Assembly (NCBI GenBank): GCA_049890035.1
Contig: JBMHCG010000032.1
Location: 1-64,000 of the forward strand
DNA from: UBA11891 sp049890035
GTDB taxonomy: Bacteria > Bacteroidota > Bacteroidia > Flavobacteriales > Flavobacteriaceae
Reading direction: 5' to 3'
DNA: 64,000 nucleotides
Made by a program: the position numbers and the translations under genes. Shown here in pieces: positions 34,966 to 43,947 of this stretch (its first letter is position 1; every line of letters starts with the position of its first letter). Below the pieces are notes generated by a model. That model ran no database searches, had not been told where the DNA came from, and worked only from the letters and a program-made list of their open reading frames with translations.

Positions 34966-35691
34966 ATGAAAAAGAAAACAGCTACTGAGGCGATACATTA
35001 CCGCCGTTCAGTTCGCATCCAAAGTGAAGAAAATATTGACCCTGAAGTAGTAAAGCAGTGTATTGAAAACGCAACATTGGCTCCCAATAGCAGCAACATG
35101 CAACTATGGGAGTTTTACCATGTTCACAATCCCGAATTTAAAAATCATATTGCTGCCGCTTGCTTCAATCAACCTGCCGCTAAAACAGCTCAGCAATTGG
35201 TCATTCCGGTGGTACGCCGCGATCTATGGCGAGAACGCCTTGAAGCACTAAAAGACCATATGAGGGCAGAATTTGCCAAAGCAGCCACCCGCGATCCCAA
35301 AAAAGAAGCCAATGCACTGGCGTACTTGGAAAAGGATCTCCCCAAAGTGTACCAAAAAAAAAGTGTCTGGCTGCGTTGGTGGAATAAAAGACACATGGAA
35401 ATAAAAGGGCAGTCCCAGCCGGTTTACCGAGAGATTGGGGCCCATGATTTAAAAGTAATTGGACACAAAAGTGTAGCCCTGGCCGCCCAAAATTTTATGA
35501 TCAGTATGGCCGAAATAGGATACGACACCTGCCCGATGGAAGGATTTGATTCCCTGCGAATAAAACAACTGCTGGAGTTGCCAGCGGAAGCAGATATTAA
35601 CATGGTGATAGGTTGTGGTATTCGCGCTGAAAATGGAGTCTACGGTCCCCAATTTCGCTTGCCAATGGAAACGGTTTACTTTGAAAAATAA
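34966..35691 (+). CDS. Nitroreductase-family FMN oxidoreductase
   Basis: A 241-residue member of the nitroreductase fold. The N-terminus ATEAIHYRRSVRIQ and the segment ATLAPNSSNMQLWEF form the FMN phosphate site; the C-terminus has GYDTCPMEGFD and NMVIGCGIRAENGVYGPQFRLP. An insertion around residues 95-165 is larger than in the basic NfsB type. The native substrate is unknown (quinones, nitro compounds or flavin). The gene is divergent from ilvD and convergent with pxpC. Confidence 0.82.
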   Translation: MKKKTATEAIHYRRSVRIQSEENIDPEVVKQCIENATLAPNSSNMQLWEFYHVHNPEFKNHIAAACFNQPAAKTAQQLVIPVVRRDLWRERLEALKDHMRAEFAKAATRDPKKEANALAYLEKDLPKVYQKKSVWLRWWNKRHMEIKGQSQPVYREIGAHDLKVIGHKSVALAAQNFMISMAEIGYDTCPMEGFDSLRIKQLLELPAEADINMVIGCGIRAENGVYGPQFRLPMETVYFEK

Positions 35692-35693
35692 GT

Positions 35694-36554
35694 TCAAAGC
35701 ATCAGTTGCAGGCGAAGCTGCTTTCCCGTTCTTTGTTGAGCCAAAAAGTTCCTTGCCGACTCTTCAAGGCGTAGGATACGTACATAACCTCCCGTTACCT
35801 GCCCGTCCTGCATAGCGATGAGTAAATTCCCACCCGGAGTCAATTGGACGGTTCCCGGTTCAACCAAACCACTCATGGTATGAATGGTTGTTTTGGGCAA
35901 AGAACCTTGGAGTCGATAGCCCATACGATTGTTACTACCAATTTCAAAAGTTTGCGTCTTTAGAGCCTCACGAACTTCATTAGGACATACGGCCCAATCT
36001 ATACCCGGGACGACTTCCAAATGAGTATCTGAAACCAACGATTGTAACGGAGGTAGTTTGGAACGGCTAGGTAGTGTTTCCTTTTCATGATGGGGAAGAA
36101 ATTCCAGAATTTCACCTTTTATAAGTTGGCCCTGTGGGCTAATGGGATAAAAGTGTGCCCTACTGTCCAAGTATTGTGGGCCTTGAAGACCGCCCATAAA
36201 AGCCAAATAAGCACGAGCCCCTTTTTCCATCTTTCCCAAACGCAATACATCCCCTAGATCAAAAAAAACAGGCGTATCGGCCATTTGAGCTTCATTGTTT
36301 TTGGAGAAAGCTATCGTGGCACCACTCAATACAACCCAGCAAGGATCGTTAAATAGGAGGGTTGGCCCCATAAGGGTGATCTCCAAACTCGCAGCACCTA
36401 CTTGATTTCCTAGGAGGGAATTCGCACGATCAAAACTTTCCACATCCATAGGGCCCGATAGGGGAACCCCCCGATGCCGCCAACCCAAGCGACCCTGATC
36501 TTGAATGGTCGTGTAGACCCCTGCTGCAATGACTTTACAATACGAACGTTTCAT
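35694..36554 (-). CDS. pxpC: 5-Oxoprolinase subunit C (biotin-dependent carboxyltransferase-like, KipA family)
   Basis: PxpC with PxpB and PxpA forms the ATP-dependent prokaryotic 5-oxoprolinase that opens pyroglutamate to glutamate. The chosen start MKRSYCKVIAAGVYTTIQDQ gives 286 residues; it overlaps the 3' end of pxpB by 20 nt, and the longer frame upstream is not protein-like. The family motifs are TTIQDQGRLGWRHRGVPLSGPMD (with GPMD near residue 36), LGNQVGAASLEITL and SNRMGYRLQG. It ends convergent with the nitroreductase gene. Confidence 0.88.
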   Translation of the reverse strand: MKRSYCKVIAAGVYTTIQDQGRLGWRHRGVPLSGPMDVESFDRANSLLGNQVGAASLEITLMGPTLLFNDPCWVVLSGATIAFSKNNEAQMADTPVFFDLGDVLRLGKMEKGARAYLAFMGGLQGPQYLDSRAHFYPISPQGQLIKGEILEFLPHHEKETLPSRSKLPPLQSLVSDTHLEVVPGIDWAVCPNEVREALKTQTFEIGSNNRMGYRLQGSLPKTTIHTMSGLVEPGTVQLTPGGNLLIAMQDGQVTGGYVRILRLEESARNFLAQQRTGKQLRLQLML

Positions 36555-37257
36555 CCGTATGTTTTGGAAAAAATTCATTCGTTGTTTCCCATTTTTCATA
36601 GGGTACCCCTTCGATAGACTCCCAAAGGATCCGATCTCCGGGTTCCAAAAAAAAACTAGGCGTACGGTCCCGGTCAAAAAGTGCTACCGGGGTTCGACCC
36701 AGGAGTTGCCACCCACCGGGGCTGGCCTGTGGATAAATTCCTACATAACGCTCCCCAACGGCAACAGAACCGTGTGGTACCTGTAAGCGCGGCTCGTTCC
36801 TACGGGGCAGTTGCATGTTTTTTGGAAGTCCTCCCATGTATACAAAACCAGGTAAAAAACCGTAAAAAGAGGCATATAAAGGCTGCCGAATGAATTGCTT
36901 TTGGTAGCCGGTCACTAGCCCTATATCGCCTTGAAAGTGATGCATCAAATCGGATTCTGATGAGCTATCCCAAAATAGAGGAAAGACCCACGACCGATAG
37001 GGGATCGTATGCTTAGCAGCAAGTGTTTCCCAACACACAGCCAGCGTTTTTTTCAGATTTTTTTCACGGACTTTCTTTTTGAAAAAGAAATGGCAGCCAC
37101 GAGGTTCAATTACTATTTCATGCAGACGATCTCCCATTTCGCATGCTACAGCATCCATCCATTGTTTGACTTGCAAAACGATTTTTTGCGTGGCCATGGG
37201 TGCTTCTAATGCCAAAAAACACTGCTGAGTTTTCGTAAAACGAATGGTTGATTTCAT
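36535..37257 (-). CDS. pxpB: 5-Oxoprolinase subunit B (KipI family)
   Basis: A 240-residue PxpB/KipI homologue. The C-terminal half is strongly typical: YGFLPGFVYMGGLPKNMQLPR, LQVPHGSVAVGERYVGIYPQASPGGW and GRTPVALFD. The N-terminal third is divergent from the Bacillus protein but of normal length. The start overlaps the pxpA stop by 4 nt, indicating translational coupling. In Bacillus subtilis the homologue also inhibits sporulation kinase KinA, which does not apply here. Confidence 0.9.
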   Translation of the reverse strand: MKSTIRFTKTQQCFLALEAPMATQKIVLQVKQWMDAVACEMGDRLHEIVIEPRGCHFFFKKKVREKNLKKTLAVCWETLAAKHTIPYRSWVFPLFWDSSSESDLMHHFQGDIGLVTGYQKQFIRQPLYASFYGFLPGFVYMGGLPKNMQLPRRNEPRLQVPHGSVAVGERYVGIYPQASPGGWQLLGRTPVALFDRDRTPSFFLEPGDRILWESIEGVPYEKWETTNEFFPKHTDETFVL

Positions 37258-37958
37258 GCATTGATGATTTGTGCTACCAGTGGAGCAAAGACTGTAGCAT
37301 TTGGAGTATCACTGTGCAAACAAAGTGTTTGGCTAGAGACCGCTAAAAACTTCCCGCTATGGGTGATAACATAACCGGATAACAATTGCTGAGTCTGTTC
37401 CTGCACGGCTTTTGCAGTCGTCAAGACAGCATGAGATTCTTTCCGAGAAACCAAGTGGCCAGAATCCCCATAGGTGCGATCCACAAAGGCTTCCTCCCAA
37501 ACGTCATAGCCTGCTTCGAGCAATTGTCGAGCCCAGGAACTACCTGCCAAAGCATAAATTATACCGTCGAATTGCAAGTGACCTAAAACCGATATAAATC
37601 GATTGCCCAATTCGACATTTTCTGACAAATCATTGTAAAGCGCACCATGGGGTTTTATATGGTGCCAAGATAAATTCAGTTCTTTCAAAGCCTGGGCAAA
37701 CATACCCAGCTGTTCGAGCAGGGAAGCCTCCAATTCGCCCGTTGCCATAGGCAGACTTTTGCGACCAAAATGCAACCGATCCGGATAGGACGGATGGGCG
37801 CCTACGGCAACCGCTGCTGCTTGTGCCCAACGCAGTGTTTGCACGATGCTAGCTGCATCCCCCGCATGGCCACCGCAGGCAATGTTGCAAGAGGTAGCGT
37901 AATTCAATAGTACTTTGTCATGAGATCCGCCTTCCCCCAAATCCATATTGAAATCCAT
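37254..37958 (-). CDS. pxpA: 5-Oxoprolinase subunit A (LamB/YcsF family)
   Basis: The start at 37958 (MDFNMDLGEGGSHDK) was chosen over a TTG four codons earlier, giving 234 residues. Diagnostic segments are NIACGGHAGD, VGAHPSYPDR, HIKPHGALYNDL and EAFVDRTYGDSG. PxpA is the catalytic ring-opening component of 5-oxoprolinase, removing the 5-oxoproline that forms spontaneously from glutamine. First gene of pxpA-B-C. Many genomes carry a transporter beside these genes; none is adjacent here, although an NRAMP-like protein of the associated type occurs at 62.4 kb. Confidence 0.92.
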   Translation of the reverse strand: MDFNMDLGEGGSHDKVLLNYATSCNIACGGHAGDAASIVQTLRWAQAAAVAVGAHPSYPDRLHFGRKSLPMATGELEASLLEQLGMFAQALKELNLSWHHIKPHGALYNDLSENVELGNRFISVLGHLQFDGIIYALAGSSWARQLLEAGYDVWEEAFVDRTYGDSGHLVSRKESHAVLTTAKAVQEQTQQLLSGYVITHSGKFLAVSSQTLCLHSDTPNATVFAPLVAQIINA

Positions 37959-38125
37959 CCTAACGTTCAAGATACAAAATAACTTTTCAGAGGCATAAAA
38001 AATATAGGATTAGATACCCAAGGACTTTTTAACTGTCCAAAGCTCACAAATACGCAAAGTAAAAAACTCAGAAGCAATAAAAAAAGCCACCAAATGTGTA
38101 ACTTGGTTCCCATACCCTAAAACTC

Positions 38126-38524
38126 ATGAAAGCGTTCTTAACCCTCTGTCTGATTCTTTTCTCTCATACCACTACTGCTCAAAAGCTCTTGGTTGAGAAA
38201 AAAGGGTGGAAAAACTATTATTATTTGGATAACCGACAACTGCCACAAGCAGCTGTTTGGCCTTATTTACAAAAGTATCCACAAAGCCAATTGCTGGCTC
38301 AAAAAGCAAAATACCAATTGCAATCCGCCCATTGGATACAAGCAGCGGCAACCCTGATACTGGGAGTACAGAGTGCCCGCTGGATAAGTAGCAGCAGTCA
38401 ACCCAAATGGCAATGGAGTCTTCCCGCAGCAGCGGCCCTGGGCCTGAGTATCCCTTTGGAACGGAAGGGTAACAAAAACCAAAAAAAAGCGATTCTAATC
38501 TATAACAAGTCAATAACCAATTAA
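38126..38524 (+). CDS. Small secreted protein of unknown function
   Basis: I do not recognise this 132-residue protein. It has a clear signal peptide (MKAFLTLCLILFSHTTTAQ, cleavage after about residue 18). A Tyr/Lys-rich stretch (WKNYYYLDNRQLP) and a possible hydrophobic segment (about residues 74-86) follow. It stands alone between pxpA (divergent) and the PorP/SprF gene (convergent). Confidence 0.5.
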   Translation: MKAFLTLCLILFSHTTTAQKLLVEKKGWKNYYYLDNRQLPQAAVWPYLQKYPQSQLLAQKAKYQLQSAHWIQAAATLILGVQSARWISSSSQPKWQWSLPAAAALGLSIPLERKGNKNQKKAILIYNKSITN

Positions 38525-38588
38525 CTAGAAAATACAACGATACCGCACGCAATTTCAAACAGTTTATACTACCATTCCTTTCTAATAT

Positions 38589-39488
38589 TTATTTATTTTC
38601 CAAACCGTATTCCAAAGACTTTACAGGAATATGATTGGAAAACGAGGGTGCCCAACGGTAGGTCAATGACAGTCCAAATTGTTTTTTGCCAAAAGGTCGC
38701 CTGCCTTGCCCATAGGCAAAGCCTACTTCCCACTGTGGTAAGAAGGGCTGTTGCCATAGAATGCGAGCCTTCCTTTCTGAATTCATATACAAACCCAGTT
38801 GTATGTCCCAAGGGATGTGCAACTGAAAAAAACCAAAATAGACAGGTGCCGCTACTTCTTTTTCTATACCAATAACACTTTTCATCTGTACTGCTGCATC
38901 AAAATCGAATGTACGACCCAATAACAAATAATAGCTCGGGGCAATGATCAAGGAGAGCGGAGGTTTGGTACGACTCAGTGGGCTGTTGTTGACCCCTAAC
39001 AGGACGTAGCCTTGCTTACTTTGATAAGCAAGGCTGGTACTGAAAGCCATCCAAAAATGGTTGGGGAGATCCAAAAGGGGGTCTGGACGTTCAATGTGTT
39101 GAAGTAATTCAAAAGAATACATACTGCTATTCCCATGGATACGCGTACCTAAATAGATGTTTTTTCGGGGAGTTAAGGGGAGACGGAATGCCCACCCGAC
39201 AGAACCTTGTTGTCGTTTAACAACAAATCTTTCTTCGTTTGTGATGTGCAACCCCAAGGTCCATCGATCCCCGGCTGTAGGCCGTACCCATGTCATATGC
39301 TGCTGGTAGGTTGCGGTAGAAAACTGCTGCATCCTTTCCACACCGATATGCCATTGGGCGTACTCAAGCAACCCGAGAGCGGCTGGATACCGATTCCCTA
39401 GATACATCATCAGGGGTTGCGTCAAAAAGGGGGACTGCCCCATTACCCAACTGCCAAGAAGAAAAAACAGCAAGCATCCAACTTTCAC
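38589..39488 (-). CDS. PorP/SprF family type IX secretion membrane protein
   Basis: A 299-residue outer-membrane beta-barrel with a signal peptide (to about residue 17, VMGQS). Alternating hydrophobic strands run to a C-terminal aromatic strand (FGLSLTYRW). The SPFLTQPLMMYLGNRYPAALG opening, the TWVRPTAGDRWTLGLHI segment and the APSYYLLLGRTFDFDA segment match the PorP/SprF family. These proteins are needed for secretion or attachment of CHU_C-tailed (type B) T9SS substrates and are usually encoded just downstream of one. Here that partner gene lies 1 nt upstream but is frameshifted. The start codon is GTG. Confidence 0.85.
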   Translation of the reverse strand: MKVGCLLFFLLGSWVMGQSPFLTQPLMMYLGNRYPAALGLLEYAQWHIGVERMQQFSTATYQQHMTWVRPTAGDRWTLGLHITNEERFVVKRQQGSVGWAFRLPLTPRKNIYLGTRIHGNSSMYSFELLQHIERPDPLLDLPNHFWMAFSTSLAYQSKQGYVLLGVNNSPLSRTKPPLSLIIAPSYYLLLGRTFDFDAAVQMKSVIGIEKEVAAPVYFGFFQLHIPWDIQLGLYMNSERKARILWQQPFLPQWEVGFAYGQGRRPFGKKQFGLSLTYRWAPSFSNHIPVKSLEYGLENK

Positions 39489-39489
39489 C

Positions 39490-40373
39490 TCAATCTGATT
39501 TTAGTAACAAACGCCCTCGCAAAACAGGACTATCCATCATCCCTCCGTACAACCGTATCTCATACTGATAGACACCATTAGCAAGAACAGAGCCCGTTAC
39601 GGAATGGGTACCTTCCCAATCGTTTTGGTACAATCCAAGGGAAGTGTAAACCAAATTTCCTCTTTGATTATACACCCTGATAGAAGCAGTAGGATATTGG
39701 TCAATGGGTGTCAATATCCATGTATCGTTGATTCCATCACCGTTGGGTGTCAACGCTTGAGCTATCTGTAAAGGTTTTTCTTCCCAAAAAGAAACCACAC
39801 TTAAAGCTGTATAAGAAGATAGAGAAAGTGACTCTGAAAGCTCTAAGCTGTGGTTGCTTGTGTATCGAGTCGGTAGCAGTTCCCAGCGGGATTCTTTTTT
39901 TCCGATCCAAAAACAATTAGAACCCCTTTTCAACCAACGAGCATAGCTTTCCAAAGGAATATGAAATTGAAACGATCCCTCACTAACAAGCTGCCAGGCA
40001 AAAGGCAAAAACTCCTTAACGGGTCGATGAAAAATAAATTTTGACAGGTAAAGAGGTTCGAGACCAATAATAAGGGATGCTGTGTCAAGCCCGGTTAGGG
40101 TTAGTGGGATGTGGATTCCAAAATAACCTAGGGGAATAAATAGTATTTTGGGGTTTTGTGCCTGAATGGTAACTTCTAAATAAGCATCTGCCGAAACAGC
40201 CACTATAGAAGTATTTTCACTCAAATAAAGACGGCTCCTCTGATTCGCTGCTGCATGCCAAACACGCTTAATGCCTCTATTCCGATTTGACCCAGACGAC
40301 CAAAAACACCGACCTGACTAAAACCAAAAAAGCAACAACCTAAAAAAATGAACAAAAAACTACTGCTTTTCAT
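39490..40373 (-). pseudogene. CHU_C (gliding motility-associated C-terminal) domain protein, frameshifted
   Basis: The C-terminal part is a T9SS type B sorting domain: LTPNGDGINDTWILTPIDQY, then IRVYNQRGNLVY and NGVYQYEIRLYG. The true N-terminus lies in another frame: an ATG at 40373 opens a signal peptide (MKSSSFLFIFLGCCFFGFSQ) followed by QVGVFGRLGQIGIEALSVFG, but this frame meets TGA at about 40225-40223. The downstream frame begins LSENTSIVAVSADAYLEV. Adding one T in TCTTTATTTGAG near 40226 joins them exactly (...AVFI-LSENTSI...). The gene overlaps the 3' end of the fibre gene by 14 nt and precedes PorP/SprF. Either a real one-base deletion or a sequence error. Confidence 0.75.
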
Positions 40374-42302
40374 ATACCGCTAGCTTGGCTTCCAATAGGA
40401 AAACTTTTCTTTCCAACGTCTCAATCCGTTCATTCAATTCACTAATGATGTCGTGAACAGAAGGAGGCAAAACGTTTGTTTCCTTTCTATTTCCATTGCA
40501 ATCTGCGATATGTACCAAAGGTTTCCCTGTTAGTTTTTCCAACGCACGCAGAGCTGCCAACATGTCAACATTAATCACACTGTCCAGATGCATATTTCTG
40601 GAATAATAGCTCCAAGCCATGGGCTCACTGGGGGGTAACAACTCAAAACGGTGGGGAGACAATTCGGTTTCATTTCCTGCAGAATCCATGACTCTGAGTG
40701 CGGATCGATCCGATGAATCAATTACAACGTATAGCTGCACACTGCTTGTGGTTGCCGAGCTTGGTGGTTCTCCTGCACCCAATGTCAGGACTCTTTTGGC
40801 CTGATTTCCAAATTCCGAAGTATTGAATCCAACATTGCCATTTTTAAGAATGACCAAAGCATCGGATCGATGCGACGCGTTACTCCCATTACCTACAGTA
40901 AACAGACGTGTTTCGGGTACCCAATCATCTTTATCCTTTATATCCGAAAGCGTATTGTACGATCCCAAGACGGTTTCTGAAAAGCTTTGAGCAATGGTGG
41001 CGTTGCCCAGTGCAACGGAGCGGTGTCCATAGGCTTCTGTACGATAATTGCTAGCCAAACTATAATCCCCTAGCTTGTTGTGATCCCAGCCTGCCCCTGA
41101 AGCATAACCTGCTCGAAACGCCCCCTTACTTTTGTGAAAAAGGAAACGACTGTTGTCATCCGATCCTGTTTGATTATCCATCGTAGGACTCCCAAATAAA
41201 AAATGATCATTTGCCATATCCCCTTTTGCATTTCTTGTCACCCCAGCAATGGTTTCAAAAACGACATCGGAGCTGCTTGTCGGTGATGTGCTTTCCAATA
41301 CCAGTGTTTCTGAATCCAGGAGCGACAAAGTCAAAAGACCGCTTACCTGAAGGTTTACTGTATTGCCTTGATCGATTGCCAGTCCCACCCGATCCACCGC
41401 ATCGTTTTCAAAACGCAGCCGTTGGGGAAGCACCGTTGAATCTGTTAATAGCGGAGCCAAGTTTACCGAACTCCCCCCATCAAGGGTAAGAGTAGAGTCC
41501 TTTAAGTATATTTTTTGTGGAGGCACAGCATACTTACTTAAATCAACGGTCCCACCTTGTTCCAATGCCAATACATGATCCGTAAGAGTTAATTGTTGCG
41601 GTGCATCGATATAGTTAGCCAGATCAACTTATCCCCCACGATCCAAGAGCAATGTGTTGTCTTTGAGTGCCAACTGTTGTGGCGAGGTAGCAAGTGGAGC
41701 CAGATTTACAAATCCTCCCCGTTCTAAATACAAGGTATCTCTGACAAAAGATAACCGTTGGGGTGTCGAAAGAATGGGTGTCAAATCAACTGCTCCACCT
41801 CGATCCAATTGGAGAATAGACGCGTGAAGGGACAATTGTTGCGGTACCGATTTATAATCACTTAAATCCACACTGCCCCCATGATCCAGTTCCAACCGAT
41901 CAGCATTCAAACGCAATTGTTGAAAAGGACGTGGCTGGAGGGCCGATAGGTCAATAGGGGGTGCATCTCCAATTTCCAGCAGATAAGGATCCCATTTCAC
42001 TTCGGTATTCAGTACCGGAAATCCTGATAAAGGCATCCACCCTTCCGATGGCGTATATACTTCAATACGGTGAATATCTGTATTATACAGCATCAAACCC
42101 ATTGGGATGTTCGCTGGGAAGGCCTGCTCTTTTTCAATCTCAGACATGCGCGGTAGCAACAGTCCCTTATCTGTACTTTCCAAATCGAGCAAAGCATAAG
42201 GATGAATCTGATAGGGGTCACCACCGATTTTAGCTGTGAAAAAACCATTTGGGTAATGCAGAGGGTCACGAATACCCCAGTTCGTAGGTTAAGAGATTTC
42301 AT
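40360..42302 (-). pseudogene. Secreted surface-fibre protein with 27-residue repeats and YadA-like head, carrying two lesions
   Basis: Pieces of one protein lie in a row. A signal peptide (MKSLNLRTGVFVTLCITQMV then FSQ) starts at 42302. After a one-base loss near 42235-42244 the mature part reads AKIGGDPYQIHPYALLDLES then TDKGLLLPRM, a common opening of Bacteroidota surface proteins. Six 27-residue repeats follow, then a YadA-type head (GDYSLASNYRTEAYGHRSVA), VGNGSNASHRSDALVI, and a coiled-coil end (ISELNERIETLERKVFLLEA). A TAA at 41631-41629 interrupts the fourth repeat in frame, at a position that is Ser, Ala, Phe or Thr in the other repeats. Without these two changes the frame would run for about 645 codons. 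Likely T9SS-linked, given the neighbours. Confidence 0.75.
41350..41925 (-). repeat. Tandem 81-bp (27-residue) protein repeats
   Basis: Units follow PQQL-x-L-x5-L-x-LDRGG-x-VDL. The variable residue before VDL or VNL falls at exactly 27-codon steps for six units; a seventh is spaced by 36 codons. Codons differ between units, so the repeats are old rather than recent copies. Similar QTLSLSGNTLSL-type repeats occur in other Bacteroidota surface proteins. Confidence 0.8.
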
Positions 42303-42494
42303 TCGGATCGTGTTTGGTACTTCCTAAAATAAGTAAAATCTTTTATTTCAATGGCTTACATTCAATTGTAAGAGTAAAAACACTTCCTACACAAAAATGA
42401 AATAACAAGATTTTAACAACCCATCAAAAGGATGCAATTCATTTGATTGTAGCATCGACGGCCATCCGTTTGCAAACTAGTGTATGCTTTTTCT

Positions 42495-43496
42495 TTACCA
42501 GTTGGCCGACGGAATCTCTTGCGTCTTATCACCCTGAGCAACTATCCAATACGCTTCAATAGTGGGGATTTGAGCGATCAAGCGTTGACCTTCTTCCAAG
42601 GGAAGCACCATCAATGCGGTGGCCCAAGCGTCGGCAGTCATGCAATCAGCCGCCCGGACACTGGCACTGAGAACATTGGATTTAACAGGCCGCCCTGTTT
42701 TGGGATGGAGGGTATGGACATAGCGTTCCCCTGTTACGGAATCCATTCGAAATTTTCGGTAATTCCCCGATGTCGCCAGAGCAGCATTGGTCAGCGACAA
42801 GGTTGTTGTAAAACGGCGTTCGTTTTCTTGTTGGGGGTCGTCTATGGCAACGGTCCACGGGCGTTGGGTCTTGGGACTGTTCCCTTTGGCTACGATCTCC
42901 CCGCCTATTTCTACTAAAAAATCGGTATATCCGTTTTGAACAAGGTAATCTCCGATTACATCTACCGTGTAGCCTTTGGCAATCGCATTGAAATCAATCT
43001 GAATACGTGGATCTTTTTTTATAACGGTTCTTTTGTCGCTCAACTGAATTTTACCCCAGCCGGTAAGAATTAACAGGCTGTCTATTTGTTTGGTTTTGAG
43101 TACCTTCAATCCCTTTGTTGGGCCAAATCCATAGGCGTTGATCAAACCGCCCACAGTAGGGTCAAAAAGACCGGAAGTAGCTTGCCATATCTCGGTCGTC
43201 TTTTGAAAAACAGTGGAAAAATGCTGATCGACCTGTATGCTATCGTTTCCTCTATTGATCTCACTAATCAAAGAATGGGGCCAATAGGTTGACATGGACT
43301 GATTCAGTACTTGAAAGATACTGTCAAAAGCACTTTGATTGCGAGCGAAATTCTGGGCTGTCCCCTGGTATAGTATGGCATAACTGGTTCCCAAAGCACT
43401 ACCACTGTGGCGCTGTACAGAAGCAGGTTGGGTTGGTTGGCAGCCAACTAGCAAGGCGAACAAGCCACCGCTAATGAATTTCTTGTAAACCTCCAT
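42495..43496 (-). CDS. apbE: FAD:protein FMN transferase (lipoprotein)
   Basis: ApbE attaches FMN through a phosphoester to Thr residues of NqrB and NqrC. The start MEVYKKFISGGLFALLVGC gives 333 residues with a lipobox (LLVGC), so the enzyme is a periplasmic lipoprotein. Family motifs are GTSYAILYQGT, ISEINRG, PTVGGLINAYGFGP, IDFNAIAKGYTVDVI and VEIGGEI; the C-terminal HPKTGRP and ADCMTADAWATALMV bind Mg2+ and FAD. It overlaps the small gene upstream by 26 nt and closes the nqr region, exactly where its substrates are made. Confidence 0.93.
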   Translation of the reverse strand: MEVYKKFISGGLFALLVGCQPTQPASVQRHSGSALGTSYAILYQGTAQNFARNQSAFDSIFQVLNQSMSTYWPHSLISEINRGNDSIQVDQHFSTVFQKTTEIWQATSGLFDPTVGGLINAYGFGPTKGLKVLKTKQIDSLLILTGWGKIQLSDKRTVIKKDPRIQIDFNAIAKGYTVDVIGDYLVQNGYTDFLVEIGGEIVAKGNSPKTQRPWTVAIDDPQQENERRFTTTLSLTNAALATSGNYRKFRMDSVTGERYVHTLHPKTGRPVKSNVLSASVRAADCMTADAWATALMVLPLEEGQRLIAQIPTIEAYWIVAQGDKTQEIPSANW

Positions 43497-43833
43497 AGTT
43501 GACAACATAGGGCTCTTTTTTGTTTAACGGTTTTTGATAATCGTCTGCATGAGCGAAACCAACCCCTGCAAAGTAGGCATAGGCATTGTATTTGCCGGCA
43601 TGTGATTTGACCTCTGTCATCAGTTTCATGTCATAGTCTTTGGGGTTCGTTGGATACAAACACCCCTTCACTACAACAAAATGAAGTTTTTTATCTTTTA
43701 AGCAGACAAATTGAGGATCTTTTTTCAACTGAGAATTAACCGCTAAAAACTCAAATCCGTCGTCCTTTAGTGCGTCACCAACCACTTGCATGGCCATATT
43801 GTGAATCTCTTGTTTTGTTAAATCCGTTTTCAT
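43471..43833 (-). CDS. Small conserved protein between nqrF and apbE
   Basis: A 120-residue soluble protein beginning MKTDLTKQEIHNMAMQVVGD. The ATG at 43833 was preferred to a TTG two codons earlier. It contains LHFVVVKGCLYPTNPKDYD and HAGKYNAYAYFAGVGFAHAD. I recall similar small proteins beside nqrF in flavobacteria, sometimes mislabelled as an Nqr subunit. It has no 2Fe-2S or flavin motif and no membrane segment, so it is not NqrF. Its 3' end overlaps apbE by 26 nt. A role in assembling or flavinylating Nqr is possible but unproven. Confidence 0.6.
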   Translation of the reverse strand: MKTDLTKQEIHNMAMQVVGDALKDDGFEFLAVNSQLKKDPQFVCLKDKKLHFVVVKGCLYPTNPKDYDMKLMTEVKSHAGKYNAYAYFAGVGFAHADDYQKPLNKKEPYVVNYGGLQEIH

Positions 43834-43899
43834 TTGCAAAGCGTTAAAGCAAAACGCTGGGGCCCAAAGATATTACTTGCCGTGGAAAAATTGAGAGAA

Positions 43900-43931
43900 G
43901 AAATAATACAACCCAGCCGTGACTGGGTTGT
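43900..43931 (-). terminator. Terminator after nqrF
   Basis: A perfect 9-bp stem, ACAACCCAG (43908-43916) and CTGGGTTGT (43923-43931), has a 6-nt loop. On the minus strand it is followed by ATTATTTCTTCTC, a broken T tract. It lies 17 nt after the nqrF stop and probably ends the nqrA-F message; the small gene and apbE would then need readthrough or their own promoter. Confidence 0.7.
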
Positions 43932-43947
43932 TTGAAGTTGGTTTTGG

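Noticed and set aside
36555..36677. 41-codon N-terminal extension of PxpC
   Set aside because: It starts with TTG within pxpB and has no PxpC similarity; the ATG at 36554 begins the KipA domain.
41350..41925. CRISPR array
   Set aside because: The periodicity is 81 bp of protein-coding repeat with diverged codons, and no direct repeat-spacer pattern exists.
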